DNA of 64,000 bases from an uncultured Clostridia bacterium (GCA_937916395.1 CALFTN010000033.1:4147-68146); one strand, 5' to 3'. Counted from the first letter of the stretch, positions 34,855-43,870 are shown. Notes: generated from the sequence alone by a model not told the origin. Made by a program: numbers and translations.

Positions 34855-36042
34855 TCATTTTACTATAATAATCTTTTCTGTCATTTCTTTGCCGCAAACC
34901 CCAGGATTTTCTAAACACAAAGAATATAAATCTCTGGCTTTACATTCAAGTTCAAAAATCTTTTTGCCATTTTCATCTAAATTTTTCAAATCTGCCGAGC
35001 GAGTTATAACTGGCAGCTTTGTTTTTTCTTTGCACTGTTTTAAAAGTGAAGCACCTTTTTCATTAAAGCCCAACACTCTTATATATGGCACTGGAGTTGC
35101 CAGAATTTCTTTTGTCACACCTAAATATGCAAAAAGAAGAATTCTTCTTATTCTTGATAAAGTATATCGTTTTGTTTTAATTTTTTCAAGTAGCTCAGTA
35201 TAAGAAGTTGAATTTCTTACAGCTTCATATATTCTGTATTCAAGACCTTCATTAACATCCGGTAATCTGCTCAACTCTTCAATACCCATACTGCGAAGCT
35301 TAAAGAGCAATGAAAATTCGTATTTTTTATAATCTAACACATTTTTTTCTTCAATTGCTTTTCTTAATATTCCGAAAACCTGATGTGGCAGAAAATTTTC
35401 AACTTCGTCTAAATCATCTAAAGAACTTCTTATAAGTGAGGCTGAACGGATATTTTTCGTGCCTTCATTTGAGTCGTGCTGTGCACCTGTTCGTTTAACA
35501 GTTTTAATTATTAAATCTGATTTCAGCTCTAAAAGAGCTTTTGCATACTCAACTCCTAAAATATCGTTAGAATTTTGTAAAAGCTTTGCCTTGATTTCAC
35601 CATAAAGTTCTTTTATCGCCTGCTCACGTGCCGTTGGAAAGGACACACCACTTTCTACTAATTTTGAAACAAGTAAATCGAAATCAGGACTTCTTAAGTT
35701 TTTTGCACACTCTAAAAGCAATTCTTTATTATTACTTTCTGAGCCAAAGCTGAGAGCATCAAGGCAATTTAAAGAATCAAGCACCCTGACACCTGAAACA
35801 GCAAATTTTTCTGCAGTCGCACTGCAATATGGAAGTGGTAATGAGAGGACTAAATCAACACCAGAGCTAAGCGCCATTTCTGTTCTTTTGTTTACATCTA
35901 ATATGGCAGGCTCACCACGTTGAACAAAGTTGCCTGACATAACTGCTGTAACAGTATCTTCTTCATTTTGTTTTAACGTCTTTATCAGGTATTCATGACC
36001 ATTGTGAAATGGATTAAACTCTGCTACAATCCCGTAATTCAA
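34855..36042 (-). CDS. tmcAL: tRNA(Met) cytidine acetate ligase (TmcAL/YlbM)
   Basis: Makes N4-acetylcytidine at the wobble base of elongator tRNA-Met from acetate and ATP. The nucleotidyltransferase signature GIVAEFNPFHNGHEYL begins four residues from the start, and VMSGNFVQRGEPAI follows. The frame is open to ATG 36081, but the TTG at 36042 has AGGTGG eight bases upstream and gives the family N-terminus, so a 395-residue protein is preferred. It uses acetate, and the acetate kinase gene is divergent from it, perhaps by chance. Confidence 0.88.
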   Translation of the reverse strand: MNYGIVAEFNPFHNGHEYLIKTLKQNEEDTVTAVMSGNFVQRGEPAILDVNKRTEMALSSGVDLVLSLPLPYCSATAEKFAVSGVRVLDSLNCLDALSFGSESNNKELLLECAKNLRSPDFDLLVSKLVESGVSFPTAREQAIKELYGEIKAKLLQNSNDILGVEYAKALLELKSDLIIKTVKRTGAQHDSNEGTKNIRSASLIRSSLDDLDEVENFLPHQVFGILRKAIEEKNVLDYKKYEFSLLFKLRSMGIEELSRLPDVNEGLEYRIYEAVRNSTSYTELLEKIKTKRYTLSRIRRILLFAYLGVTKEILATPVPYIRVLGFNEKGASLLKQCKEKTKLPVITRSADLKNLDENGKKIFELECKARDLYSLCLENPGVCGKEMTEKIIIVK

Positions 36043-36081
36043 CTTGAAGCCCACCTTTCTTTTTTTAATATGTATTTGCAC

Positions 36082-36109
36082 TTGAAAAAACTTGAAAAAG
36101 TGATATAAT
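36082..36109 (+). promoter_or_regulatory. Sigma-A promoter for ackA
   Basis: TTGAAA (36082–36087) and TATAAT (36104–36109) with 16-base spacing, about 80 bases before the ackA ATG. Confidence 0.65.
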
Positions 36110-36189
36110 AAATAATGTTATTATTTTACACAATAAATATGTAATTAAAATTCTTTAAAAGAATTAAAACTATTTTGGAGGTTCAAAAA

Positions 36190-37398
36190 ATGAAAATTCT
36201 CGTAATTAACTGTGGTAGTTCTTCACTCAAATATCAGCTTTTTGATATGGAAAGTGAAAAATGGCTCGCAAAAGGTATTTGTGAAGCAATTGGCACAAGC
36301 ACAAGTTCTGCAAAAGGTTCAACTGCTGATGGCAGAGAATTTAAAATGCCAAACGTAAATATTCCTGACCATAAGGTTGCATTTAACATTGTTAAAGATG
36401 CTCTTACAAGTGGTGAATGTAAGGTAATTGACGACCTTAAAGAAATCAACGCTGTTGGTCACAGAGTTGTTCAGGGTGGCGACCGTTACACAGAAAGCAT
36501 TCTTATTGATGACTCTGTTGTTAAGGGTATAGATGAGCTCGGCACACTCGCTCCACTTCATAACCCTGCTCACGTTATTGGTATTAACGCTTGCACAGAA
36601 GTTTTTGGCGACAAGCTCCCACAGGTTGCTGTATTTGACAACGCATTCCACAGCACAATGCCTGAAACATCATATATGTTCGGACTTCCTTATGAATACT
36701 ATGAAAAATACCATGTTCGTCGTTATGGTGCTCATGGTACTTCTCACCGTTTTGTAGCTTACAGAACTGCTGAAATCATTGGTAAAGATTTAAAAGATTT
36801 CAAACTTATTACTTGTCACCTTGGTAATGGTTGCTCAATCACTGCTATTAAAGATGGTAAGGTTCTTGACACAAGTATGGGTCTTACTCCACTTGATGGT
36901 TTTGTAATGGGTACTCGTTGCGGTGCTGTTGACCCATCTGCTATTACATACATTATGGATAAAGAAGGCATTTCACCAAAAGATATGGACACACTTATGA
37001 ATAAGAAAAGTGGTGTTCTTGGTATTTCTGGCGTTCACTCAGATGACCGTGAAGTTAAAAAGGCTGCTACAGAAGGCAATAAGAGAGCTAAGCTTGCACG
37101 TGATATGCAATGGTATCAGATAAGAAAAGTTATTGGTTCTTATATTGCTGCTATGAACGGCGTTGACGTTATCGCTTTCACAGGTGGTATTGGTGAAAAC
37201 TGCACAGACTTAAGAGAAGACGTTTTAAGTAACCTTTCATACCTTGGCATTAAGCTCAATAAAGAAGTTAACGATGCTACTTTCGGTAAAGAAGCTGAGC
37301 TTACATTACCTGGCTGTCCAGTAAGAGCATTCGTAGTTCCAACAAATGAAGAACTTGCTATTGCAAGAGATACAAAAGAGATTGTTGAGAAACTTTAA
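36190..37398 (+). CDS. ackA: Acetate kinase
   Basis: Interconverts acetyl phosphate and acetate with ATP gain, a key fermentation step. The ATG at 36190 follows GGAGGTTCAAAAA. Motifs: NCGSSSLKY at 7–15, the acetate-binding HRVVQGG, FDNAFHSTMP, the RYGAHGTSHR signature, HLGNGCS and the C-terminal FTGGIGEN. The 402-residue length is typical. No pta is adjacent. Codon use is restricted as in gapA, in keeping with strong expression. Confidence 0.97.
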   Translation: MKILVINCGSSSLKYQLFDMESEKWLAKGICEAIGTSTSSAKGSTADGREFKMPNVNIPDHKVAFNIVKDALTSGECKVIDDLKEINAVGHRVVQGGDRYTESILIDDSVVKGIDELGTLAPLHNPAHVIGINACTEVFGDKLPQVAVFDNAFHSTMPETSYMFGLPYEYYEKYHVRRYGAHGTSHRFVAYRTAEIIGKDLKDFKLITCHLGNGCSITAIKDGKVLDTSMGLTPLDGFVMGTRCGAVDPSAITYIMDKEGISPKDMDTLMNKKSGVLGISGVHSDDREVKKAATEGNKRAKLARDMQWYQIRKVIGSYIAAMNGVDVIAFTGGIGENCTDLREDVLSNLSYLGIKLNKEVNDATFGKEAELTLPGCPVRAFVVPTNEELAIARDTKEIVEKL

Positions 37399-37431
37399 TT
37401 CGGAATTCGTAATGCGTAATTCGGAATTAAA
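37398..37431. repeat. Heptad repeat array (ATTCGGA/ATGCGTA type), third copy
   Basis: Units ATTCGGA, ATTCGTA, ATGCGTA, ATTCGGA, ATTAAAG start at 37399, at the last base of the ackA TAA. The sequence is nearly the same as 11120–11153, and it is followed by a small hairpin (AAACGCTTCGCGTTT) and a CTATCATT-core terminator, as at 11157. Confidence 0.7.
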
Positions 37432-37470
37432 GGAAACGCTTCGCGTTTGATTGTAATTGAATAAAAAATT

Positions 37471-37513
37471 AAGTTCTATCATTTGCAGTTTAGTAACTGA
37501 AGTGATAGAACTT
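37471..37513. terminator. Terminator after ackA with CTATCATT core
   Basis: A long stem (AAGTTCTATCATTTGCAGTT against AACTGAAGTGATAGAACTT, two imperfect positions) with a TAGT loop and T-run. It can serve ackA and the convergent gene. Confidence 0.8.
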
Positions 37514-37524
37514 TTTGTTTTTAA

Positions 37525-38070
37525 TTATTCGTATATTAATTCAAATCTAAAACCTACTAAACCGTTTTCCTCAATAATGTTTTTAAGTCCTTCGGTTACA
37601 AAAGGAAATGAATTGTTCATTTCTGGGATTTGGAACAGCTCTACATCTTTAAGACGCTCCTCGAAGAAACCAAATTTATCTATACGCATTATTCTGTGCG
37701 GAGGGAATGGAAAACGAAGTATTTCGCTACTATCGTAATTAAGACAATCATTTACATTCGTAACATTCACAAGAAACATATTACCATAGTCTGTTGTAGT
37801 TTCGAGTAATTGAGCGTAATCTTTAATATATGGATACAATATCTCATACGCTTTTGGTGTTAATAAAGGTGTTGTGCCTACAACAAAAGATACGTCACCT
37901 AATTTTTCTTTCATTTTGGGATTTTCAGGTAATCGCTCAGATAAATGTATGGGTTTCCAATTCTCTATTGGGTTACCATTAAAAGAACACGCGGCGTTAT
38001 TTTCTTTAGTATCGTTTTTGCACCCGAAAGTTTTTATATCTCCACATGTAAATATACGATAAATCTTCAT
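37525..38070 (-). CDS. Possible immunity protein (Imm11/DUF1629-like)
   Basis: A 181-residue soluble protein, not firmly identified. Its pattern (ENWKPIHLSERLPENPKMKEKLGDVSFVVG, LTPKAYEILYPYIKDYAQLLE, MFLVNVTNVNDCLNYDSSEI, ending GLVGFRFELIYE) resembles the Imm11/DUF1629 family of polymorphic-toxin immunity proteins. No toxin gene or secretion gene is nearby, so it would be an orphan. It starts MKIYRIFTCG. The gene lies between two repeat-rich gaps, as expected for an inserted accessory gene. Confidence 0.5.
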   Translation of the reverse strand: MKIYRIFTCGDIKTFGCKNDTKENNAACSFNGNPIENWKPIHLSERLPENPKMKEKLGDVSFVVGTTPLLTPKAYEILYPYIKDYAQLLETTTDYGNMFLVNVTNVNDCLNYDSSEILRFPFPPHRIMRIDKFGFFEERLKDVELFQIPEMNNSFPFVTEGLKNIIEENGLVGFRFELIYE

Positions 38071-38106
38071 TTTTTATCTCCTAATAATATTCATTCTTAA
38101 ATTCAA

Positions 38107-38361
38107 GTTGTTTTTACGGGAGACCAAAGGTCATCCCCTACAATTTATAACTAATTTCATCGATATGTTTACTTTGCAAACGCGATATAATTGCATAAAT
38201 GCAATTGCGATATATACTCGCTTTCGCTCGTATGCAATATGATATAAATCCAATTTCACGCCGAAGGCATATCGCATCGAAGATATCTCGCATTTCTTTA
38301 GAAATATATCGCAAATCCGTAAGGATTTATATCGCTCATTTTAGCTCTGCTAAAATGAAAA
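38107..38361. repeat. Hairpin mosaic with GCGATATA spacers
   Basis: A run of short palindromes separated by copies of CGATATA/TATATCG: ATTGCAT-AA-ATGCAAT, ATTTC-TTTA-GAAAT, AAATCC-GTAA-GGATTT and CATTTTAGC-TCT-GCTAAAATG. It is preceded by GGGAGACCAAAGGTCATCCC at 38118–38137. The last hairpin enters the 3' end of the polysaccharide deacetylase gene (38350). No ORF is credible here. Confidence 0.75.
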
Positions 38362-39117
38362 TGCATTCCTATCATTCTTGCACCAACGATATGGTGTTCC
38401 CATTTTGATTTTTTCGCCGTTACGTGCAAGCAATTCGTCAACTCTTACGAATTTATAGCCTTGCTCCTGAAGCTCAGGAATTGCTCTCAGAACTGCTTCG
38501 ACTGTTTCTTTTTTTGTGTCGTGAAGGAGAATTATGTCACCATCACTTGCTTTTTTCATAATTCTTTCATAAATGTAATCGGCATCCTTACCCTGCCAGT
38601 CATAAGTTGAAAAAGTCCAGCTGATAAACACAACATCTAATTTTTTCAACTGATAAAAAGTAACATCGCCATAAGGGGCACGAAGAAACAGTGAGCGTTC
38701 ACCGGTAATATTTTCAATTATATTAAATGTTTTACCGATACTTGCCTCACACTCTTCAATAGAATTAAACGGCATTCTTAAATGCTCATAAGTATGATTA
38801 CCAATCAGGTGACCCTCTCTTGATGCACGCTTTACTACATCTGGATTTTTTTCTGCTTTTTCACCTATTACGAAAAAAGATGCCTTTGCATTATACATTT
38901 TAAGTCCATCCAGAAGTTCTTCTGTATAATCACTCGGACCATCATCAAAAGTGAGTGCGATTGCCTTTTCACCAATATTTTTAGCAGGCAATACATAACG
39001 AAGCGTTCCATCCGGAATACTTCTCGAAAGAATTAAAATTGCCAAAATCATAGGCAACAACACGAGCAAATCTCTGAAGGTTTGTTTTTCGTATTTGTTT
39101 AACTTTATTTTCTTCAT
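38350..39117 (-). CDS. Polysaccharide deacetylase (NodB/PdaA-like), membrane-anchored
   Basis: A 255-residue enzyme that removes acetyl groups from cell-wall sugars. ATG 39117 (MKKIKLNKYEKQ) is preferred over an upstream TTG that lies in the ftsZ terminator, but the ribosome site is poor. A membrane anchor spans about 15–31. The NodB motifs are LTFDDGPSD (catalytic Asp pair), IGNHTYEH (metal His residues) and LRAPYGD, with the C-terminal ILLHDTK. Some homologues make muramic delta-lactam in the spore cortex. Its last codons (NDRNAFSF) lie in the hairpin mosaic. Confidence 0.88.
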   Translation of the reverse strand: MKKIKLNKYEKQTFRDLLVLLPMILAILILSRSIPDGTLRYVLPAKNIGEKAIALTFDDGPSDYTEELLDGLKMYNAKASFFVIGEKAEKNPDVVKRASREGHLIGNHTYEHLRMPFNSIEECEASIGKTFNIIENITGERSLFLRAPYGDVTFYQLKKLDVVFISWTFSTYDWQGKDADYIYERIMKKASDGDIILLHDTKKETVEAVLRAIPELQEQGYKFVRVDELLARNGEKIKMGTPYRWCKNDRNAFSF

Positions 39118-39130
39118 ATCTAAAATTAAT

Positions 39131-39152
39131 GCCGATTGAGCTTTCAATCGGC
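39131..39152 (-). terminator. Terminator of the dcw cluster after ftsZ
   Basis: A 9-bp perfect stem (GCCGATTGA/TCAATCGGC) with loop GCTT on the plus strand. On the minus strand it is followed by ATTAATTTT; it lies 19 bases past the ftsZ stop. Confidence 0.7.
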
Positions 39153-39170
39153 ATTTCTTCTTTCATTTAA

Positions 39171-40265
39171 TTATCTGTTTTTGAAAAGGTCAAGAATGTC
39201 AACAATATCGTCATCATCTGAAGATGAAGTTGTTTCTGGCTCTGCCGAAACAGATGGCATACCCATACCAACACCTGCACCAGCTTTATTTGGGAAACCG
39301 TTAATATCTGTACCAAAGCCAGTAGCAATAACAGTAACAACCATTTCATCATCAAGTGTTTCGTCAAATGTAACACCGAAGATGATGTTTGCATCTGCAT
39401 CTGCTGCACTTGAAACGATTGTTGCTGAATCTTCAACTTCTTCAAGAGTAATATCAGGAGAAGCTGTAATGCTGATGATAAGACCTTTTGCACCTTGAAT
39501 TGTTGTTTCAAGAAGTGGGCTTGAAACTGCTGCGTTTGCTGCAGCTGCAGCCTTTTCTTTACCAGAAGCACGACCAACACCCATGTGAGCGTGACCAGCG
39601 TCTTTCATAACAGCACTAATATCAGCAAAGTCTAAGTTGATAAGACCAGGAACTTTAATAAGGTCTGAAATACTCTTAACACCCTGACGAAGAACATCAT
39701 CTGCAATACCGAATGCGTTTGCAAAAGTAATTTTCTGCTCTGAAACGAGTTTAAGTCTTTCGTTAGGAATAACAATAAGGCTGTCAACATGCTGAGCAAG
39801 CTCTGCAATACCTGCTTCTGCTTGTTGCATTCTCTTTCTGCCTTCAAACTGGAATGGCTTTGTAACGATACCAACTGTGAGAATGCCACGTTCTTTAGCA
39901 ATCTGAGCAATTGCAGGTGCAGCACCTGTACCAGTACCACCGCCCATACCAGCAGTAATGAATACCATATTTGTATCAGCTAATGTATCTATAATAATGT
40001 CACGGCTTTCTTCAGCAGCTTTAAGACCCATTTCTGGACGAGCACCTGCACCACGACCGCCTGTAACTTTATCACCAATAGCAATTTTATGTGTAGCTTT
40101 TGATGTTTCGAGAGCTTGTCTGTCTGTATTAATTGCAACAAACTCAACGCCCTGAACACCAGCAGTAACCATTCTGTTAATAGCGTTACCGCCACCGCCA
40201 CCAACACCGATGACTTTTATTTGAGTAGATTCTTCGAATTCAGTTGTAACATTTTCAAATGCCAT
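39171..40265 (-). CDS. ftsZ: Cell division protein FtsZ
   Basis: The tubulin-like GTPase that forms the Z-ring. Motifs: [13 protein letters not shown] near 20–32, the tubulin signature [10 protein letters not shown] near 106–115, and the T7 loop [20 protein letters not shown] near 208–227. The 364-residue length is standard. The C-terminus is a short acidic linker plus [12 protein letters not shown], somewhat different from the usual FtsZ tail but keeping a hydrophobic core. It is last in the cluster and has its own promoter in the 188-base gap after ftsQ. ftsA is absent between them, as in many Clostridia. Confidence 0.98.
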   Translation of the reverse strand: MAFENVTTEFEESTQIKVIGVGGGGGNAINRMVTAGVQGVEFVAINTDRQALETSKATHKIAIGDKVTGGRGAGARPEMGLKAAEESRDIIIDTLADTNMVFITAGMGGGTGTGAAPAIAQIAKERGILTVGIVTKPFQFEGRKRMQQAEAGIAELAQHVDSLIVIPNERLKLVSEQKITFANAFGIADDVLRQGVKSISDLIKVPGLINLDFADISAVMKDAGHAHMGVGRASGKEKAAAAANAAVSSPLLETTIQGAKGLIISITASPDITLEEVEDSATIVSSAADADANIIFGVTFDETLDDEMVVTVIATGFGTDINGFPNKAGAGVGMGMPSVSAEPETTSSSDDDDIVDILDLFKNR

Positions 40266-40351
40266 TTGAACTTCCTCCTAATCGTATAAAACACATTATG
40301 TCAAAAAGTATAAATTAACACTTGTGCAAAACTTTCCAATTTATCCATATA

Positions 40352-40380
40352 ATGTTAACACACAACTTAAAGAATATCAA
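40352..40380 (-). promoter_or_regulatory. Possible promoter for ftsZ
   Basis: Minus-strand TTGATA and TAACAT with 17-base spacing (plus positions 40375–40380 and 40352–40357) in the ftsQ–ftsZ gap, 87 bases before ftsZ. A TTGACA nearer the gene (plus 40299–40304) has no good -10. Confidence 0.45.
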
Positions 40381-40453
40381 GTAATTTTTTCTATTTTTGT
40401 CGCCTTTTTTGCATTTTTATTAAAAATTTACTAAAAAACGATTATTTAAGCAC

Positions 40454-41419
40454 TTAATTTTCACTTGTTTTAACTGTTGTTTCATTCTTTTCGTTATCTT
40501 TATTTTTGTTTTTATCTTCCTTTTTATCCTCAGAAGATGAATTTTTTTCAGTTGTTTCTTCTAAACCAGCTTTAAAGAACACTTTTGGGTCTGTTCTCAA
40601 GTCAAGAACACCAGTTTCATATTGGTTAATTTCATTTTCACGGTCAATAGCAGAAGCTGCTCTTAAAATTTTTGTTTCAAGCTTTACTGCAGGACCTACA
40701 AGAATTTTAATTCTATTATCATATTTCATTGTAATAGCTGAAACATCAGTTAAATCAATTTCTGTCATTCCATATATATCAGCTTTAGCAGATGCCTTCA
40801 GCAATTGAATCAGAATATCCCCTGTATCTTTTGTTTTAAATGTAACTATTTCACCTAGTTTATAGCTTTCTACTTCTACACCAGCAACAACAGGAATTCC
40901 TTTTGAAACAGTTTTAGAATCTGTATCCAAGACCTTACCCTCATCATTTATGAGAATATATGAACCTTGGTTGTTTGATATAGCAGCAGAAGCAACTGTA
41001 TCGGTAACATTTATAACAAGCGTTGATGGTAAATCCCTCTCAATTACCACAGAGCCAACATAAGGAAGATTTGACAAAAGATTTTTCGAAACACTGTTTT
41101 CACTTACAAGCAAAAGACTGTCGCCAACTGCAACACCAGAATTTTCAATTATAACCTTTTGTTGATAAACAGCTGAGCCTTTAGCTTTTATTGTATCAAT
41201 TTTAAAAAATACTGTTACTGCCAGAACGAAGCCTACTATTAAAACAATAAAAAGCATAAACAAAGAAAGTATTGCCTTTCTTATTGCTCTTTTTCTTTTT
41301 AAAATTATCTTTTTTCTTGAACGAATTTCATCACGTGACAATTGTTGCCCACTGACTCCTGTAAAATCAGTAGGCAATTTTATTATCTTTGATGTATTAT
41401 TCTTCTTAGGTGTTGCCAT
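40454..41419 (-). CDS. ftsQ: Cell division protein FtsQ/DivIB
   Basis: A 321-residue bitopic division protein. A basic cytoplasmic N-terminus is followed by one membrane segment at about 48–72 and a POTRA domain (KIDTIKAKGSAVYQQKVIIENSGV and LPYVGSVVIERDLPSTLVINV). The C-terminal ~45 residues are a Lys/Glu/Asn-rich low-complexity tail (EDKKEDKNKNKDNEKN), probably extracellular and disordered. It lies four bases after murA. DivIB proteins stabilise the FtsL–PBP complex of the divisome. Confidence 0.9.
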   Translation of the reverse strand: MATPKKNNTSKIIKLPTDFTGVSGQQLSRDEIRSRKKIILKRKRAIRKAILSLFMLFIVLIVGFVLAVTVFFKIDTIKAKGSAVYQQKVIIENSGVAVGDSLLLVSENSVSKNLLSNLPYVGSVVIERDLPSTLVINVTDTVASAAISNNQGSYILINDEGKVLDTDSKTVSKGIPVVAGVEVESYKLGEIVTFKTKDTGDILIQLLKASAKADIYGMTEIDLTDVSAITMKYDNRIKILVGPAVKLETKILRAASAIDRENEINQYETGVLDLRTDPKVFFKAGLEETTEKNSSSEDKKEDKNKNKDNEKNETTVKTSEN

Positions 41420-41423
41420 AATT

Positions 41424-42680
41424 TTACTCCATCCTGATTATATCTGCATTAAGCATACATAAGTTGTTTTCAAAATTCTCATAGCCACGGTCAATATGTT
41501 TTAAAGAACCAACCTCTGTTGTTCCAAAGGCAACAAGACCAGCTAAAACAAGTGCTGAACCACCCCTTAAATCTGGCGAAACCACACTTGCACCATATAA
41601 TCTTTTTACGCCGTCTATTACAGCAACTCTGCCTTCTGTTCTGATTTTAGCACCCATCCTAAGAAGCTCTGGCACATGCTTAAAACGGCTTTCAAATATA
41701 TTTTCTACAATAACACTCGTACCATCCGCCACTGTTGCAAGAGTCATAATCGGCGCTTGTGCATCTGTTGGAAAACCAGGGAATGGCTGTGTTATGAGTT
41801 TATCAATTCTATGAAGTTTTAAAGGTGCTTTAAGGCGTATTTCATTACATTTAATTGATATTTCGCAACCAGTTTCTTCAAGAACCGGAAGAATCGAATT
41901 AAGGTGTTGTGGTACAGTGTTTTTTAACGAAATATCACCACCTGTAATTGCACCAGCAAATAAATATGTTGCCGCAGCAATTCTGTCACATATAACAGAA
42001 TGTTCAGAAGCCACCAATTTTTTAACACCGTCAATAACAATTACACTCTCGCCAGCACCTGAGATTTTTGCACCACACTTATTCAAAAAATTACACAAAT
42101 CAATAATTTCAGGTTCTCGTGCTGCATTTATAATTGTAGTAGTACCCTCTGAAACACTTGCTAAAAGAACTGCATTTTCAGTAGCTCCGACACTCGGAAA
42201 GGTAAGCGTGATTTTTGTTCCTTTTAATTTTTGGGGAATTGTGCAAAGAAGCTTCCCATAACTCTCCTCAATGTCAACACCTAATTTTCGCATTGCGAAA
42301 AGATGCAAATCAATTGGTCTCAAACCAATCTCACATCCACCGGGAGTTGAAATTTTTGCCTTTCTTGCTCTGCCTAAGATAGCACCAAGAAAAACAACAG
42401 AAGAACGCATCTCTCGCATTAAGTTTTCTGGAATTTCAAAGCCAGAAGCTGAAGTGCTGTCTACTATTAAATCTGTTCCACGTCTCTCAGTTTTACAACC
42501 TAAATTCTCTAAGATTTTAATCGTACATTCTACATCAGAAAGACGTGGGCAATTATGTATGATTGACTTTCCATTCACTAAATACGTTGCCGCAAGTATT
42601 GGTAACGCACTATTTTTTGAACCCTGTGCAACTAAACTACCATTTAATCTTCTACCGCCATTAATTACTAATGAAGCCAT
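41424..42680 (-). CDS. murA: UDP-N-acetylglucosamine 1-carboxyvinyltransferase
   Basis: Transfers enolpyruvate from PEP to UDP-GlcNAc, the first committed step of peptidoglycan synthesis and the target of fosfomycin. The 418-residue protein has the NxxKN start (GSKNSALPILAATYL), and the PEP-binding cysteine in STPGGCEIGLRPIDLH (about residue 118), so it should be fosfomycin-sensitive. The later AQAPIMTLA and RGGSALVLAGL motifs are intact. It occupies the place taken by murB in Bacillus clusters. Confidence 0.96.
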   Translation of the reverse strand: MASLVINGGRRLNGSLVAQGSKNSALPILAATYLVNGKSIIHNCPRLSDVECTIKILENLGCKTERRGTDLIVDSTSASGFEIPENLMREMRSSVVFLGAILGRARKAKISTPGGCEIGLRPIDLHLFAMRKLGVDIEESYGKLLCTIPQKLKGTKITLTFPSVGATENAVLLASVSEGTTTIINAAREPEIIDLCNFLNKCGAKISGAGESVIVIDGVKKLVASEHSVICDRIAAATYLFAGAITGGDISLKNTVPQHLNSILPVLEETGCEISIKCNEIRLKAPLKLHRIDKLITQPFPGFPTDAQAPIMTLATVADGTSVIVENIFESRFKHVPELLRMGAKIRTEGRVAVIDGVKRLYGASVVSPDLRGGSALVLAGLVAFGTTEVGSLKHIDRGYENFENNLCMLNADIIRME

Positions 42681-42742
42681 AAATCCACACCTTTCAAAGT
42701 GCTATGCTTCATACTATGTTACAGCGGTAATTTTGGTTACAA

Positions 42743-43870
42743 TCACTTTTTAATAAGTGATAAAACAATATCTGCAATCTGTTCTTTTGCGTTAAGTGTT
42801 GCCATTTTCTTGGCATTTGCACCTATTTCTTTAAGTCTTTCACTATCGCTTATAAGCTTATTTATTTCATCAAGAAGTCTGTCGCCTGTTAAATCCTTTT
42901 CTTCAATAATAACTGCGGCACCGTTGTTAACAAGTGACATAGCGTTATGAAATTGATGATTTTCAGTAACATTTGGTGATGGTATAAGAATTGAAGCTTT
43001 ACCTAATGCCTGAAATTCTGAAAGTGACGATGCACCTGCACGGCAAATTACAAGGTCCGAAGCAGAAAGGCAACGAGCCATATCGTTTATGTATTCTCTT
43101 ATTTCAACATTTTTGGCATTCTCTAAATCTACACCTTTTTCTTTCATTAAATCTGGCACCCAGAGTCCATATTGACCTGTTGCAATAAGAAAATTACATG
43201 TGTTATCCTTCCAGATTTTTGAAACAACATCGGTTACCGCTTCATTTATTGCTCTTGCACCTAATGAACCACCCATTGAAAGAATTAATGGTTTTTCATC
43301 AAAGCCTAATTCTCTGCGTGATTTTACTGCATCGGCTTCTAAAAGCTCCCCTCTTACCGGAAGACCTGTCACTACCATTTTATTTTTTATAGTCATGTGC
43401 TGTTTTGCTTCTTCTGCAGTAAGCATAACAACATCTACTTTTTCTGCTAATGCTTTATTTGTAATACCAGGATAAGCATTCTGCTCGTGGATTGCTGTAG
43501 GAATACCCATCTTATTTGCCATTCTGACAACTGGCCCACTTACATATCCACCAAAGCCCACAACTACATCCGGTGAAAATTCATTAATTATTTTTTTTAC
43601 TGCACCACTACTTTTTAAAAGCCTTGTTACAGTTTTGATATTCGCTTTGATTGCATCTGGAGAGAAACTACGTTTAAAACCACTAATTTCAATGGTTTTC
43701 AAAGGAAAACCAGCTTGTGGTACAATTTTCGCCTCAATTCTGTCAGCGGTTCCTACAAAGCAGATTTCTGCCTCAGGATGTCTTTTTTTAATTTCACCTG
43801 CTACTGCTAAAGCAGGGTTCACGTGACCGCCTGTGCCACCAGCCGCTATCATAATTCTCATTTCATTCAC
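42743..43870 (-). CDS. murG: Lipid II synthase (UDP-GlcNAc transferase)
   Basis: Adds GlcNAc to lipid I on the cytoplasmic membrane face. The 375-residue GT28 protein has the glycine loop AAGGTGGHVNPALAVA near the N-terminus, VVGFGGYVSGP in the first domain, and the donor site SMGGSLGARAINEAV and RAGASSLSEFQALGKASILIPSP in the second. The gene overlaps ftsW by four bases, so synthesis of lipid II and the SEDS polymerase are coupled. Confidence 0.97.
   Translation of the reverse strand: MNEMRIMIAAGGTGGHVNPALAVAGEIKKRHPEAEICFVGTADRIEAKIVPQAGFPLKTIEISGFKRSFSPDAIKANIKTVTRLLKSSGAVKKIINEFSPDVVVGFGGYVSGPVVRMANKMGIPTAIHEQNAYPGITNKALAEKVDVVMLTAEEAKQHMTIKNKMVVTGLPVRGELLEADAVKSRRELGFDEKPLILSMGGSLGARAINEAVTDVVSKIWKDNTCNFLIATGQYGLWVPDLMKEKGVDLENAKNVEIREYINDMARCLSASDLVICRAGASSLSEFQALGKASILIPSPNVTENHQFHNAMSLVNNGAAVIIEEKDLTGDRLLDEINKLISDSERLKEIGANAKKMATLNAKEQIADIVLSLIKK

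Noticed and set aside
34889..35203. 104-residue plus-strand ORF over tmcAL
   Set aside because: Antisense shadow without ribosome site.
39167..39580. 137-residue Leu/Gln-rich ORF overlapping ftsZ
   Set aside because: Frame-shifted shadow of ftsZ; low-complexity composition.
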